Source: Turritopsis dohrnii (lineage: Eukaryota; Cnidaria; Hydrozoa; Anthoathecata; Oceaniidae). Taken from it: DNA of 64,000 nt. Below are positions 44,751-54,989 of the stretch, piece by piece. The notes under the pieces were generated by a model. The model was not told where the DNA came from. It worked only from the letters and a program-made list of their open reading frames with translations, and searched no databases. The position numbers were made by a program, and so were the translations under genes. The stretch is taken from NCBI GenBank assembly GCA_027922465.2, contig BQMF02000061.1:1178001-1242000 (forward strand), read 5' to 3'. Position 1 is the first letter of the stretch; every line of letters starts with the position of its first letter.

Positions 44751-44848
44751 TTTTAACAAATGCTTTAAAAAATGCAAAAACGTCTACGAGCAATTTTCGA
44801 ATTTTCCAGTCACGTGTTAACATACAACGCAGTTCATTGGTGTTTATT

Positions 44849-44871
44849 TTTTTTTTTTTTTTTTTTTTTTT
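44849..44871. repeat. Poly-T tract
   Basis: About 23 T between the protease remnant and the capsid gene 3' end; the tract overlaps the expected 3' ends of these minus-strand genes. Confidence 0.9.
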
Positions 44872-45132
44872 AATAATTCTTCAACATGTTTCGAGCTTTA
44901 TCCACAGTTAAGATGTTATCAAAATCAACATACAATAACACTGTAATTGTAACATACAATAACACTGTAATTGTATTCGGCAATGGCATAGCAAATTCAA
45001 TTTCCACTCGAAGTGCTCCTCTTTTCACAATTTCTTGATGTCCTCCGTGACAAGTAGCTGGTGAAACATCAAATCCAAATAACGTACATCCGTTTTTATA
45101 ATCCCTTCTATTTATATCAATTACTTCATCAC

Positions 45133-46024
45133 TATGAAGTTAAGTCATCGAATCGTTTCAGAAGTTAACGCGGTTTACAATAAGTCGAAATTCAAGTCGT
45201 CGAGTCGTTTTAGATGAACACTCGTTTTGTGAATAAAGGCGTTTTAGAAGTTTGTTCGTTTCAGATGATGACGCGTTGTTCAAAATTTGTCGGTACTTCA
45301 AAGCAAGAGCTATTAAAATTTCATGATCTGTTTATTCCAAATGTCACTATTTGTGAGTCCCTTACTTGAAATCAGGCGATATAGGGTGTTCCACACTAAC
45401 TGAAAATGAACATATTAATGTGAGGTACATATTTCATTATATAAATATAAATAGAAGGGATCTTTCAGAATTCTAACAAACAATCAAATGTATCTGAAAG
45501 AAAAGGGAATTCTTCACACAGTTTGGTCATTTTCTCATTCATAACCATGCAATGTCCCATGTTTCATGCAACTACTAGGAAATATGACGGCCAGCATCAC
45601 GACTTATGTAAATATGACACAAAAATCTGTTTTTGTGTAAAAGCCAACATTGGCTATGAGAAGCTGGTAATCAGGTTGCACCGCCTCATTTTCTGAACCG
45701 ACTGAACATCTAAAACGGCTAATTTTCCGAAGCGACTCAATTACACAGCATCTAGCGACCCCAACTTCCAAAACGCCTCAAATTGTAAAACGGGTGTTCA
45801 TCTAAAATGACTCGACGACTTGTATGTCAACTTATTGTGACCCGCGTTAACTTCTAAAACGATTAATGATGTCACGAGTCAACATCTAAAACGACTCGAC
45901 GACTTGTATGTCGACTTATTGTGAACCGCGTTAACTTCTAAAACGATTAATGACGTCATGAGTCAACATTTAAAACCACTCGATGACTCGATAAACGAGA
46001 TTTTGGCGTCGAATTAACTTCATA
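45133..46024. mobile_element. 892-bp non-autonomous transposon in the capsid gene, 6-bp duplication
   Basis: Termini TATGAAGTTAA and TTAACTTCATA (11-bp perfect) with CATCAC on both sides (45127-45132, 46025-46030). Subterminal repeats built on AAGTCGTCGAGTCGTTTTAGATG and AGAAGTTAACGCGGTT occur several times in both orientations. No ORF. Superfamily unassigned. Confidence 0.88.
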
Positions 46025-46277
46025 CATCACGACCAGATTTGCCAGTTGTTGTAAATAAACTTTGATAGCCTTCTAAATAATGATCTTGTTCAAAGTTAAA
46101 TTTCATGGGTTGTGCAGATAAAGGATTCTCCATTTATATATACTCCCAGTTTGCTCACTGAAAAATGTTTGAAATCAAACGGATTACGATTATAACGTCC
46201 AGTATAGCTAACATTGTCTACCATTCCAAAAAACACGCGATTAGGTAACTGTCCTCGAAAGGCATTATCACAATTGA

Positions 46278-46463
46278 GACTATGTTCACATGTTTCGGAT
46301 AGCTTTTTTTCCGACATCGGAACGAAATCATTTCACTTTTTGCAGCGGAACGGAATCATTTCAATTTTAATAACGGATAACTTCGGAACAATGTGAACGA
46401 AACGTCTATCCGGTATGGAAATTGTTCCGAAATGATATCTATCCGATACATGTGAACATGGTC
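46278..46463. mobile_element. 186-bp MITE in the capsid gene, TGA duplication (Harbinger-like)
   Basis: 25-bp TIRs GAC(T/C)ATGTTCACATGT(T/A)TCGG with TGA at 46275-46277 and 46464-46466. Inner part contains repeated CGGAAC motifs. Three-base T-N-A duplications suit PIF/Harbinger (inference). Confidence 0.8.
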
Positions 46464-46518
46464 TGAGTGAGGTAAGACCAGTGGCAATAGAGTGCATGCG
46501 TACATCAGCACGATTCAA

Positions 46519-47330
46519 TAGATACGTGAGTTACGTGGAGTTTGTGTTGAATTTCCATAAACTTGCGTGGAGTCAATTGGACTTTTCGTACACACAACAC
46601 AGACTCTGTGATCACTATTTTATATTTTATTTTATGAAAACCTTCTCTGCGATTAAGCTCACATTGATTAAAACTGGTAAAAAAAAATTACCCGGGATAT
46701 AATAAGTACAGGAACACGATTGAATACGTGAAATGTTTACTAGAAGTCATTGATATAGATAAAAAACAAGAAGTCTTGCTTTATTGTTGTTTTTGTTTTC
46801 TGTTTTTTATTTCTTTTTTGATATCTTTATTTTTTTCCGAAATACTTTTTATTTATGCAGATTTCTATCAATTTAGAAAAGGCATGCTCATACTTGTGAA
46901 TTATTGTTGTCTCTTGAGTCTGAGAAAACGTTATTTAAATGTACAGTTTCATGCATTAGCCTTAAAATGAAGTTATTTCGATAAAAAAAAAGATAAATGC
47001 GTATGTTTTCACACCTAATTATGAGAAAATAACAAACTCATCATCGTGTAAAAAAATAATGGAGAAAGGATAGTGCTAAAATGTTATGTGAAGGAGTGCT
47101 GACATTTTGATAATAGGAGTATGAAGAATTTTGTCAATCTTCAGCAGCTTATTTTACTTGCCAAATGAATGTTTTAATGTTATTTCCATGTTGGTTAATA
47201 ATCAATTGACACGCATGAGTGAATTTCAAAGATAGAATAAATCATATTTCGGTGCTTTTTACACGAATCAATAAAATAGCGTATAAAGCAAGTCAATGCG
47301 TTTTTGTTGTCTCTCATTTCTTGAAATATT
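46519..47330. other. Polinton spacer between capsid remnant and polymerase
   Basis: The capsid N-terminal region expected here is missing. 46880-47025 is the second copy of the internal direct repeat. The rest is AT-rich; the promoter of the polymerase gene should lie near 47100-47360. Confidence 0.5.
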
Positions 47331-47367
47331 TCAAGTGAGTAACATCTCGTTTCAGATTACAATAAAG

Positions 47368-50300
47368 ATGGCTGCTATTCAATGCTATGTTTGTGGAATG
47401 GAATTTGGTAGCGAAGAAATGTGTAATGAACACTTCACAATTGAACATGATACTGAGGTAATTGTCTTCAATTTTGTAAAAACTTTTTCTACTTTTCTTT
47501 CCATCTTCTAACTTTTTCACTTTCAAAAAAAAAACAAAAACAAAAACAAAAGCAAAATAAACCTTCCCACTTTTATAAAAAAACCTTTCCCACTTTAAAA
47601 GACAGAAATAATAACAAAAACTTTCCACTTTTATTAAAACCTTTTTCACTTTATAAAAAAAAACTTTTCCACTATAAGAAAAAAAACAAAACCTTTTCCA
47701 CTTTAAGAAGAAGAAAAAAAAAACCCAAAAAACAAAAAAAGTTTCCACTTTAAGAACAAAAAAAAAAAAATACAAAATAAAAAAAAAACTTTTCCACTTT
47801 AAGAACAAAAAAAAAAAAAATAAAAAAAAAAAAATAAAAAAAGTTTTTCACTTTAAGAACAAAAAAAAAATAAAAATAAAAAAAAAAAAAAATAAAAATA
47901 AAAAAAAAAAAAAATAAAAAAAGTTTTTCACTTTAAGAAGAAGAAAAAAAAAACATAAAAAAAAAAAACAAACAAAAACTTTTCCACTTTAAGAAAAAAA
48001 AAACACAAAAAAACTTTTCCACTTTAAGAAGAAGAAGATAAAAAACAACGAAAACAAAAAAAAAAAAAAAATTAAAATAAAAAAAAATAAAAAACGCAAA
48101 ACAAAAACCTTTTCCACTTTAAGATTAACAAAACAAAAAAAAACCAAAAAAACTTTTCCATTTTAAGAACAAAACAAAACAAAACAAAAAAAATTAAAAA
48201 ATAAATAAAAAAAATAAAAAAAAAAAAATAAAAAAACTTTTCCACTTTAAGAAAAAAAAAACCAAAAAAAAAAACAAAAAACTTTTCCACTTTAAGAAGA
48301 AAGAAATAAAAAGGAAGAGATTTTCCACTTTTTAAAAAACTTTTCCACTTTAAAGTAATAACAATAATAATAATAAACAAAACAAAACAAAAACAAACCT
48401 TTTCCACCTATAAAATCTTTTCAAAATTTATCATTTCTTTTAGGACATTGACGTAGATGAAGTTTTAAAAGACCTCTTTAAAAACATGCCAACAAATAAT
48501 GGTGTTGTCGATAATTCATTCGATATTAATGAATTTCTATTGGATAGTGTTTGTCCAGTTGATTTTCAAACATCGTCACCTGATTGTTATGTTGTTGAAG
48601 AAAAAAATGAAGAAGAAGAGTTAGAGAAGTTGTTTCAAGAAACCGATGGAGAAATGATCTTGGAGTCCGAATTGGAGAAGCTGTTTCAAGAAACTGATGG
48701 AGACATGGTGTTGGAGAGTGAGCCGTTAGTTTGTGATGTTGTGTCGAACGATGAACATTACAAATGTGAAACATGCAATCACACGTTCCTGTTAATGGAA
48801 AATTTTGAGCGACACACAGCAATTTGTGAATCGAGATTGAAACGTTATCAATGTGGTCGATGTAAGAAACTGTTCGAGCGTGAAAATACCAAACGGTTAC
48901 ATGAACAAAGATGCATGGAATTACTACCAACTTCTGGAAAAAGGAAAATGAAACAATCAACTTTGGAAAGTCCTAAACGTGTGCGTGTTGAAACAATCAA
49001 TCAACAAGGTGGATCCACTGAGCATCCAGAATTGTGGAAAGCACCTGAGCTCGTGCAATCGACTTTGAAACGTACAGCTATGACATATCGAAAAGATTTA
49101 GACACAAGTAACCACCTGAACTTGCTCAATCGTCTTCTAAATGCCATGAAAACCTTCAATTCAATCGTTCATGGGGAACTTCAACGCACCAAAGGCATCA
49201 AATATTACTACACATTAAAGTTGGTATTTTGCCAGGGAAAAGATAAAACCGATCTCACAGATCCACCGGTCATATTTCGATCAGAAGTCTTTACAGCCTT
49301 GAACAGTGATGACTTGAATTCTCATGTTAATACAGCTTACACACAGTTGATGCAACAAATCGACGAATTTCAAAAGAATGGTAGTGGATGGGTTGTTCAT
49401 CATTTCATGCATGTTGATTTAGGTACATTTCAATCTTATAATATTTGTGTGTTGTTCGGTAGATAGGTCATTTCTTTTTGTTTTTTCTATAGGAATTGTA
49501 CATTACGATCCATTGAGAGCATCTTCATGGTTACCATTACCAAAGCAGATTAAATCAAAGAGAGCTGTTCTCAATATTAAAAACAACGATGAAAAGTGCT
49601 TCTTATGGTGCATTCTTGCAAAGTTATACCCTCAGAATCGAGAAAATCACGCTAATCGTGTATCCAAATATACAGCATATGAGAAAGAATTGGATATGAA
49701 TGGAATCGACTATCCAGTGTCAATCAAGGACATTGAGAAAGTGGAACGACAGAATAACCTGAGTGTGAACGTTTATGGTTTCGAGGAGAAAGTCGTGTTT
49801 CCGCTTCGCATTAGCAAAAATATCGTTCCAAATCATCATGTGGATTTGTTGTATTATGCGGAAGGTGAAAAGGGACATTATGTACTGATTCGAAATTTAA
49901 ATGCATTGGTAGGATGGCAAATCACCAAGCACAAAGCCAAAAAATTTATTTGTCCTTACTGTACACATGCTTGTACTTCACAAGACGTGCTTGATCGTCA
50001 TCTCGAACGATGCCAGTTACATGGAGCGCAAAACGTGTCAGTACCAGTGCAGGGAGGTGGGAAAGATATTGTTAAATTTACAAAAATTGAGTATCAGTTA
50101 CGATTACCCTTTGTCATGTATGCTGATTCCGAAAGTTTGTTGGTAAAATGTGAACAACAACAACAAAACGATGATGTGCCGTGGACGGAGAAACATCAAA
50201 AACATGAAGCGTGTGATTATGCATTACATACTGTGTGTACGGATAAACGATTTTATGAATCTCCAAAATTGTATTGTGGAAAAAAATGCTGCAGAGCACT

Positions 50301-52903
50301 TTCTGGATACGGTGCAACTTCAAGCTACAGAAATACGCCAAATCCTACGAAAAAAGGTACCGATGGAACGATTGACACCTGAGCAATGGAGAGCACATAA
50401 TAGATGCACCACGTGTTATTTGTGTCAAAAAGAAATTAAATCTGATGAAAAGAAAGCTCGCGATCATTGTCATCTCACTGGAAAATTTAGAGGGACTGCT
50501 CACATGAGATGTAATTTACAATACCGTATCGATCCTAAACGTGTGAAAATACCTTGCGTGATTCACAATCTGAAAAATTACGATGCTCATCTTATCCTCA
50601 GTGCTGTAAAACCTTGTCATGGTGATGTATCGTGTATTCCGAATACTGACGAAAAGTATACGTCCTTTAGTGTTGGAGGTGTCACATTTATCGACAGTTG
50701 TCAGTTTATGCAGACATCATTATCGAAATTAGTGGACAATTTGAGCGATTATCCCGAAACGAGAAAATTCCTTGAGAATGACGTACGAGATGCATTACAA
50801 GATTCTGACATGGAAAGTTCATCAAACTCAAAAGATGTTGAAGTGGAACTGGATGATGAGTTGGATCAGGAAATTTTGGAAAACATAGTTTCCATAGCTA
50901 ATCAACAGTTTGATGAAACACAAAATGACGAAAGTGAAGATGATGTTGAGACTCAAGTTGACGATGGTGATGACGATGATGATGATGAAGAAGAACAACA
51001 ACAACACGATTATCGAAATGATCATTACATAGCACTGGAACTCGATGAAGAAATGAAAGACGCCGTTAATGAACAATTAGCACTTCTTACACGTAAAGGT
51101 GTCTATCCGTATGAATACATGGATTCATGGGAAAAAATGGAGGACGACAAATTACCTGATAAAGAACATTTTTATAGTAGTTTGACAGAGGAAGGGATAA
51201 GTGATGAAGATTATGAACATGCACAAAACGTTTTCGAAAAGTTTGAATGTCGTGATATGCATGATTATCATAACATATATCTCTTGACAGACGTTCTCCT
51301 TCTTGCTGACGTGTTTGAAGCGTTCAGAGACATGTGTATGACGTATTATAACTTGGATCCGGCGCATTGTTTTACATCACCTGGATTGGCTTGGCAAGCT
51401 GCTTTGAAAATGACCAACATTCAGTTGGAATTGTTGACTGATATCGATATGCATTTGTTCATCGAAAGTGGTATTCGTGGAGGTGTGGCTGTCATCAGTC
51501 ATCGTTATGCGCATGCGAATCTTCCCGAGCTTCCGAATTATGATTCCAATAAACCGACCGAACATTTGATTTATTGGGATGCTAACAACTTATATGGATG
51601 GGCTATGTGTCAGTACTTACCGACTGGAGGATTTACGTGGATGACAGAGAGAGAAATTGAAAGTTTAGATTGGCAAAATGTGAAAGAGGACAGTGATCAG
51701 GGATATATTTTGGAAGTAGATTTAGAATATCCCGAGGAATTGCATGATGCTCACAGTGATTATCCGTTGGCGCCTGAGCGAATGACTGTCAAGCCAGAGA
51801 TGTTATCAGCGAAACAGCTGGAGATTTTAGAACAGCAAGAACGAGAGTCAATCAATAAACTAAGAACAGTGAATGGACAAGATCTGTTTATTGGACCGAT
51901 TAAACCGACCATAAAAGAAACTGTACCGAAACTGATCCCGAATGTAAACAACAAGGAAAAGTATATTGTTCATTATCGTAATTTGCAGTTGTATGCCGAA
52001 TTGGGATTAAAGATTACGAAAATTCATCGTGTTCTAACATTTCATCAATCACCATGGTTGAAAACATACATCGATTTCAATACAGCTAAACGTACAGCTG
52101 CTAGAAACGAATTCGAGAAAGACTTTTTTAAATTAATGAACAATTCCATGTTTGGGAAGACTATGGAGAATTTACGTAATCGTCGAGTTGTAGATTTAGT
52201 AAAACAAGATCATCAACTGAAAAAACTAGCTGCACAACCAACGTTTAAGTCATTTAAGATTTTTCACGAGAATTTGGTAGCAGTTGAACGTGCGAAAGCC
52301 AATTTGATGTTAAATCGACCGATTTATACTGGTCTGGCTGTTTTGGATTTGAGTAAAGTGTTAATGTATCGATTTCATTATCAATATGTTAAAGTGAAAT
52401 ATCCTGATGATCAATCGAAACTGTTGTTTACCGATACGGATTCGCTCGCTTATCGAATTCAAACCAATGATTTGTATGCTGATATGTTGAAAGACCAAGA
52501 TCTGTTCGATTTTAGTGGCTATGGAAAGGATCACAAATGCTTCTCTAAGAAAAACAAGAAGGTGATTGGGAAGATGAAAGACGAATTGAATGGATCTTTG
52601 ATGCGTGAGTTTATTGGTTTACGTGCGAAGATGTATTCGTTGGAATTTGACAACAAAACAATGACGAAAGCGAAAGGTGTGAAAAAATACGTCATCAAAA
52701 AGTACATATCACATCAGGACTACTATGATTGCTTATTTGGAAATGTGAAATACATGCATAAAATGAATGGTATTCGATCACACAAACATCAAATTTTCAC
52801 TATTTGCCAGAACAAAACGACATTGTCAGCGTATGATGACAAACGGTATCTGTTAGAGGACGGAATAAGTTCAATTCCGTATGGACATTACAAAACAAGA
52901 TGA
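47368..52903 (+). CDS. Polinton protein-primed DNA polymerase B with N-terminal zinc fingers; three exons, one homopolymer frameshift
   Basis: Exon 1 47368-47457 (30 codons, C2H2 finger CYVCGMEFGSEEMCNEHF), intron 47458-48443, exon 2 48444-49422, intron 49423-49492, exon 3 from 49493; all GT-AG and in phase. Exon 2 holds fingers CETCNHTF and CGRCKKLF and a duplicated ELEKLFQETDG; exon 3 has CPYCTHACTS. Exonuclease motifs: YADSE (near 50120), HNLKNYDAHL (near 50570), TDVLLLADVF (near 51290). Polymerase motifs: WDANNLYGW (near 51575), MNNSMFGKT (near 52137), TDTDS (near 52430). Near 50290 an A7 run carries one A too many relative to the downstream frame, so the track shifts; everything else is intact. 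About 1,490 residues. It replicates the element by protein priming (family knowledge). Confidence 0.9.
47520..48415. repeat. Low-complexity intron array: CTTTTCCACTTTAAG units in poly-A
   Basis: The first polymerase intron consists of roughly 18 short blocks near CTTTTCCACTTTAAG(AA) separated by A-rich runs of varying length. Strongly strand-asymmetric (A/C on the coding strand). Confidence 0.9.
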
Positions 52904-53032
52904 AAGACAAAATTTATTGACTATTTTCTATATTTGTAAATAATATGTACATAATCAAAAAAAGTTATCCGCTGCAAGTTCTTTTCTTTTTTTCTCGCTG
53001 AATTTCAGTAATTCTGAAGGATGAAATTGAAA

Positions 53033-53569
53033 TCAAGTATTCAAATACTTCAACAATGTGATCCCTTCACCAATAAACAAGTACATAGATGTAATAAATT
53101 TCTCGTTCTCATCAAGATTGGTTAGGATGATTTGCGGAAAATTTGCTTTGATTGTCAGCTTGATGCAAATGCTTATCTCATTCATAGCTAGTTTGATACA
53201 TTGAGTGTCATTCTCGTCACTGGATATTTGTAGATTCTTTGCATCTTTCCCAAGTAACGTAAAGAGTTCTTTTACTTGTACCCAATCCTCTTTTTTAACA
53301 AATCGAATTCGTCTTTCCAATTCTTTTAAGTTCCTGTTTAATAGTTTTAGGATAGCCACCAACAATAGTTGTAGCTGTAAAACACCTTTCAAACCAAATA
53401 CTTTATTATGTTCTTTTAAGTTTGGATAAAGACAACGTACAATCATCGTATCAACAGGATCTTCCTCTTGCGCATAAACTACTTTCTCAGTTGATAAACT
53501 TTTGTAATACCATTTCGTGGAGTAACGTTGTTTTTCTACAGCAATTACATCAGCTTGTCCAACCTCCAT
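53033..53569 (-). CDS. Unidentified 178-codon Polinton ORF
   Basis: ATG at 53569, intact to 53033; it is the last gene before the right TIR and converges on the polymerase gene. Starts MEVGQADVIAVEKQRYSTKW and contains basic and leucine-rich helices (LQLQLLLVAILKLLNRNLKE) and acidic/polar stretches. No zinc, catalytic or membrane motif recognised. Because the frame is intact while capsid and protease are broken, it may still be expressed. Position inside the TIR suggests a conserved accessory Polinton gene, function unknown. Confidence 0.65.
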   Translation of the reverse strand: MEVGQADVIAVEKQRYSTKWYYKSLSTEKVVYAQEEDPVDTMIVRCLYPNLKEHNKVFGLKGVLQLQLLLVAILKLLNRNLKELERRIRFVKKEDWVQVKELFTLLGKDAKNLQISSDENDTQCIKLAMNEISICIKLTIKANFPQIILTNLDENEKFITSMYLFIGEGITLLKYLNT

Positions 53570-53750
53570 GTTTTTTATCTTAACTCAGCTTCAATGAAAA
53601 AACTTAATGTTACATAATGTTACATTTATAATGTTTATGCATGACTGACTCATAACTTACAGTGTGCATGCTGATGCAAAACTCTGAATTTTGATTGGTT
53701 CATGACTCACAGTGCGTATAGTGGCGCAAAACCCCCACTTTCCTACTACT

Positions 53751-53756
53751 AGCATC
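53751..53756. repeat. Polinton target-site duplication, right (AGCATC)
   Basis: Matches 42409-42414. Confidence 0.95.
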
Positions 53757-54653
53757 GGTTCGAGGCTTGTTGACATGATATTTGTTGTTATTCATTTAAC
53801 AATCACGAAGGGTTAATCAAAGCACATATGTAACCCATTTATAAATGTTACCTTAAAAACAGAAGTTTTGAAGAAAATGAATCGTAAGGTCGAGAAAAAA
53901 ATGTATCAGCGGTTTTCTTGTAGGAACTTCACAGAAGAACCAATCATTTGTTTCTTTGTTAGTGTTCTTTTTTAATAATAAACAGCTGCTTGTCCCAGAC
54001 CATATTCCGATTGTTCTATTTCTGCTGATATCGGCATAGTGCAACCCTCAGATGCCCATATAGTAGTTCATTATCTTTATAATCAGAATAAGTTTAGCTC
54101 AAAGATGGTGAACGTCTATAAACATCAACACTACATCGACGCTAAGCAGTCAAAATTTATTTTAATATTTATTTATAAATTTTTAATTTTAGAATATGTT
54201 TTTCAGTTGAATTATGACTAATAAGTTATTCGGAATGCACAGACTTTCCGTTTGTGTGGAATTTCGCGTGTTATAATGAAATGGGCACATAGAACAATTT
54301 CAGATTGATTTTTTTCAAGGGAGAGTTAAAACAAAGTTGACGCAAGCTGACATAGGGGGAGGAGGAATCCAAAAATGTGAAGATATGGTGTTGACGTCAT
54401 TTGTGAACAATCCCTAAATAAAGTAATACTGCCAAACTAAGATAGTTTAGTTTAAGTATTACAGCCAACTTTAAAATTGCCTTTTCTATTTACATTGGGA
54501 GAGCTGGATTGAATTTAAGAGAAGATGGACTCAAAATAAAAATAGCCAAACAATCTCAGGATTTAAATTTTCAACAAAAAACAAAACAAAGAAAGAAATA
54601 GTACAAGAAAAAACATTAGTAGTTCTTTAATGTGTATTCATTTTTGACGAATG
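53757..54653. repeat. B-type array flank right of the Polinton
   Basis: From about 53880 the sequence (GTAAGGTCGAGAAAAAAATGT, CTGATATCGGCATAGT) matches the B1 5' flank at 17330-17480; about 54420-54600 matches the 3' flanks of B2/B3. No gene. Confidence 0.6.
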
Positions 54654-54986
54654 TCAATAGCAAGCATCATTGCCTCTCTTTGTATCATCAGGCGTGATTA
54701 ATGCTGCGACGGAGCCAGATACCACAGGCATCAAATCAGATCTTTTTGAATTGCAATCATGACAAGTTGGAAGAATGTACATATCTGGAAGTGGGTATGT
54801 CGTTCGAAGATTTACATGTGCACCGCAAAAAGCCCTCTCTCTACACCCTTGAATATTGCAAAGCGAAGGCCAATCTCGTCCCGTTTTCTTGAGCCAAGTT
54901 TGCTTCCATGTCCCGTCTTTGGATTCACACGCTGCTGTGCCTGAAACATTACTCGCAAAATAACCACCTCTAAGTGTCTTCTCCAT
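54654..54986 (-). CDS. Gene B5: most divergent intact CX4C-GAHV-CX2CN protein, 110 codons
   Basis: ATG at 54986. Reads MEKTLRGGYFASNVSGTAAC, GTWKQTWLKKTGRDWPSLCN, IQGCRERAFCGAHVNLRTTY, DMYILPTCHDCNSKRSDLMP. An additional cysteine replaces D in the DGAHV block (CGAHV). It lacks the four residues between PD and MY seen in B1/B2. The key C-x4-C, H and C-x2-C-N are conserved despite divergence elsewhere, which argues that the cysteines and histidine are the functional core. It stands alone: no A partner was found nearby. Confidence 0.75.
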   Translation of the reverse strand: MEKTLRGGYFASNVSGTAACESKDGTWKQTWLKKTGRDWPSLCNIQGCRERAFCGAHVNLRTTYPLPDMYILPTCHDCNSKRSDLMPVVSGSVAALITPDDTKRGNDACY

Positions 54987-54989
54987 TTC

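Larger units (their letters stand above)
44870..46518 (-). pseudogene. Polinton major capsid protein (double jelly-roll type), 3' part, broken by two transposons
   Basis: The minus strand shows three pieces of the Polinton capsid protein. About 46464-46518: RADVRMHSIATGLTS. 46031-46275: LPNRVFFGMVDNVSYTG and NPFDFKHFSV, with a frame change near 46125 into EGYQSLFTTTGK. 44870-45132: RRDYKNGCTLFGFDVSP and FDNILTVDKARNM, ending TAA at 44870. The two interruptions are exactly the transposons at 46278-46463 and 45133-46024, each with target duplications. A 24-bp in-frame tandem duplication (44928-44975) repeats TITVLLYV. Upstream of 46518 a stop follows and the N-terminal two-thirds is absent. Confidence 0.85.
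42415..53750 (+). mobile_element. Polinton/Maverick element, 11.3 kb, with perfect 109-bp TIRs
   Basis: TIRs 42415-42523 and 53642-53750 are identical over 109 bp and begin AGTAGTAGGAAAGTGGGGG. A 6-bp AGCATC duplication flanks the element. Contents in order: two small conserved ORFs (+), a TA-flanked MITE, a protease (-), a broken capsid gene (-), DNA polymerase B (+), and a 178-codon ORF (-). Polintons are usually 15-20 kb; no integrase or FtsK/HerA-type ATPase is visible, so this copy is defective and would need help in trans. Confidence 0.97.

Noticed and set aside
47314..48407. Large Phe/Lys-rich minus-strand ORFs opposite the polymerase intron
   Set aside because: Translation of the poly-A/CTTTTCC array; composition is pure low complexity.
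50280..50300. Programmed -1 frameshift site in the polymerase gene
   Set aside because: The A7 run looks slippery, but the shift needed is +1 (or -2), so -1 slippage would not restore the frame.
42415..53750. Polinton integrase and packaging ATPase
   Set aside because: Looked for DDE/HHCC integrase motifs and a Walker-A P-loop in all frames of the element; none seen.
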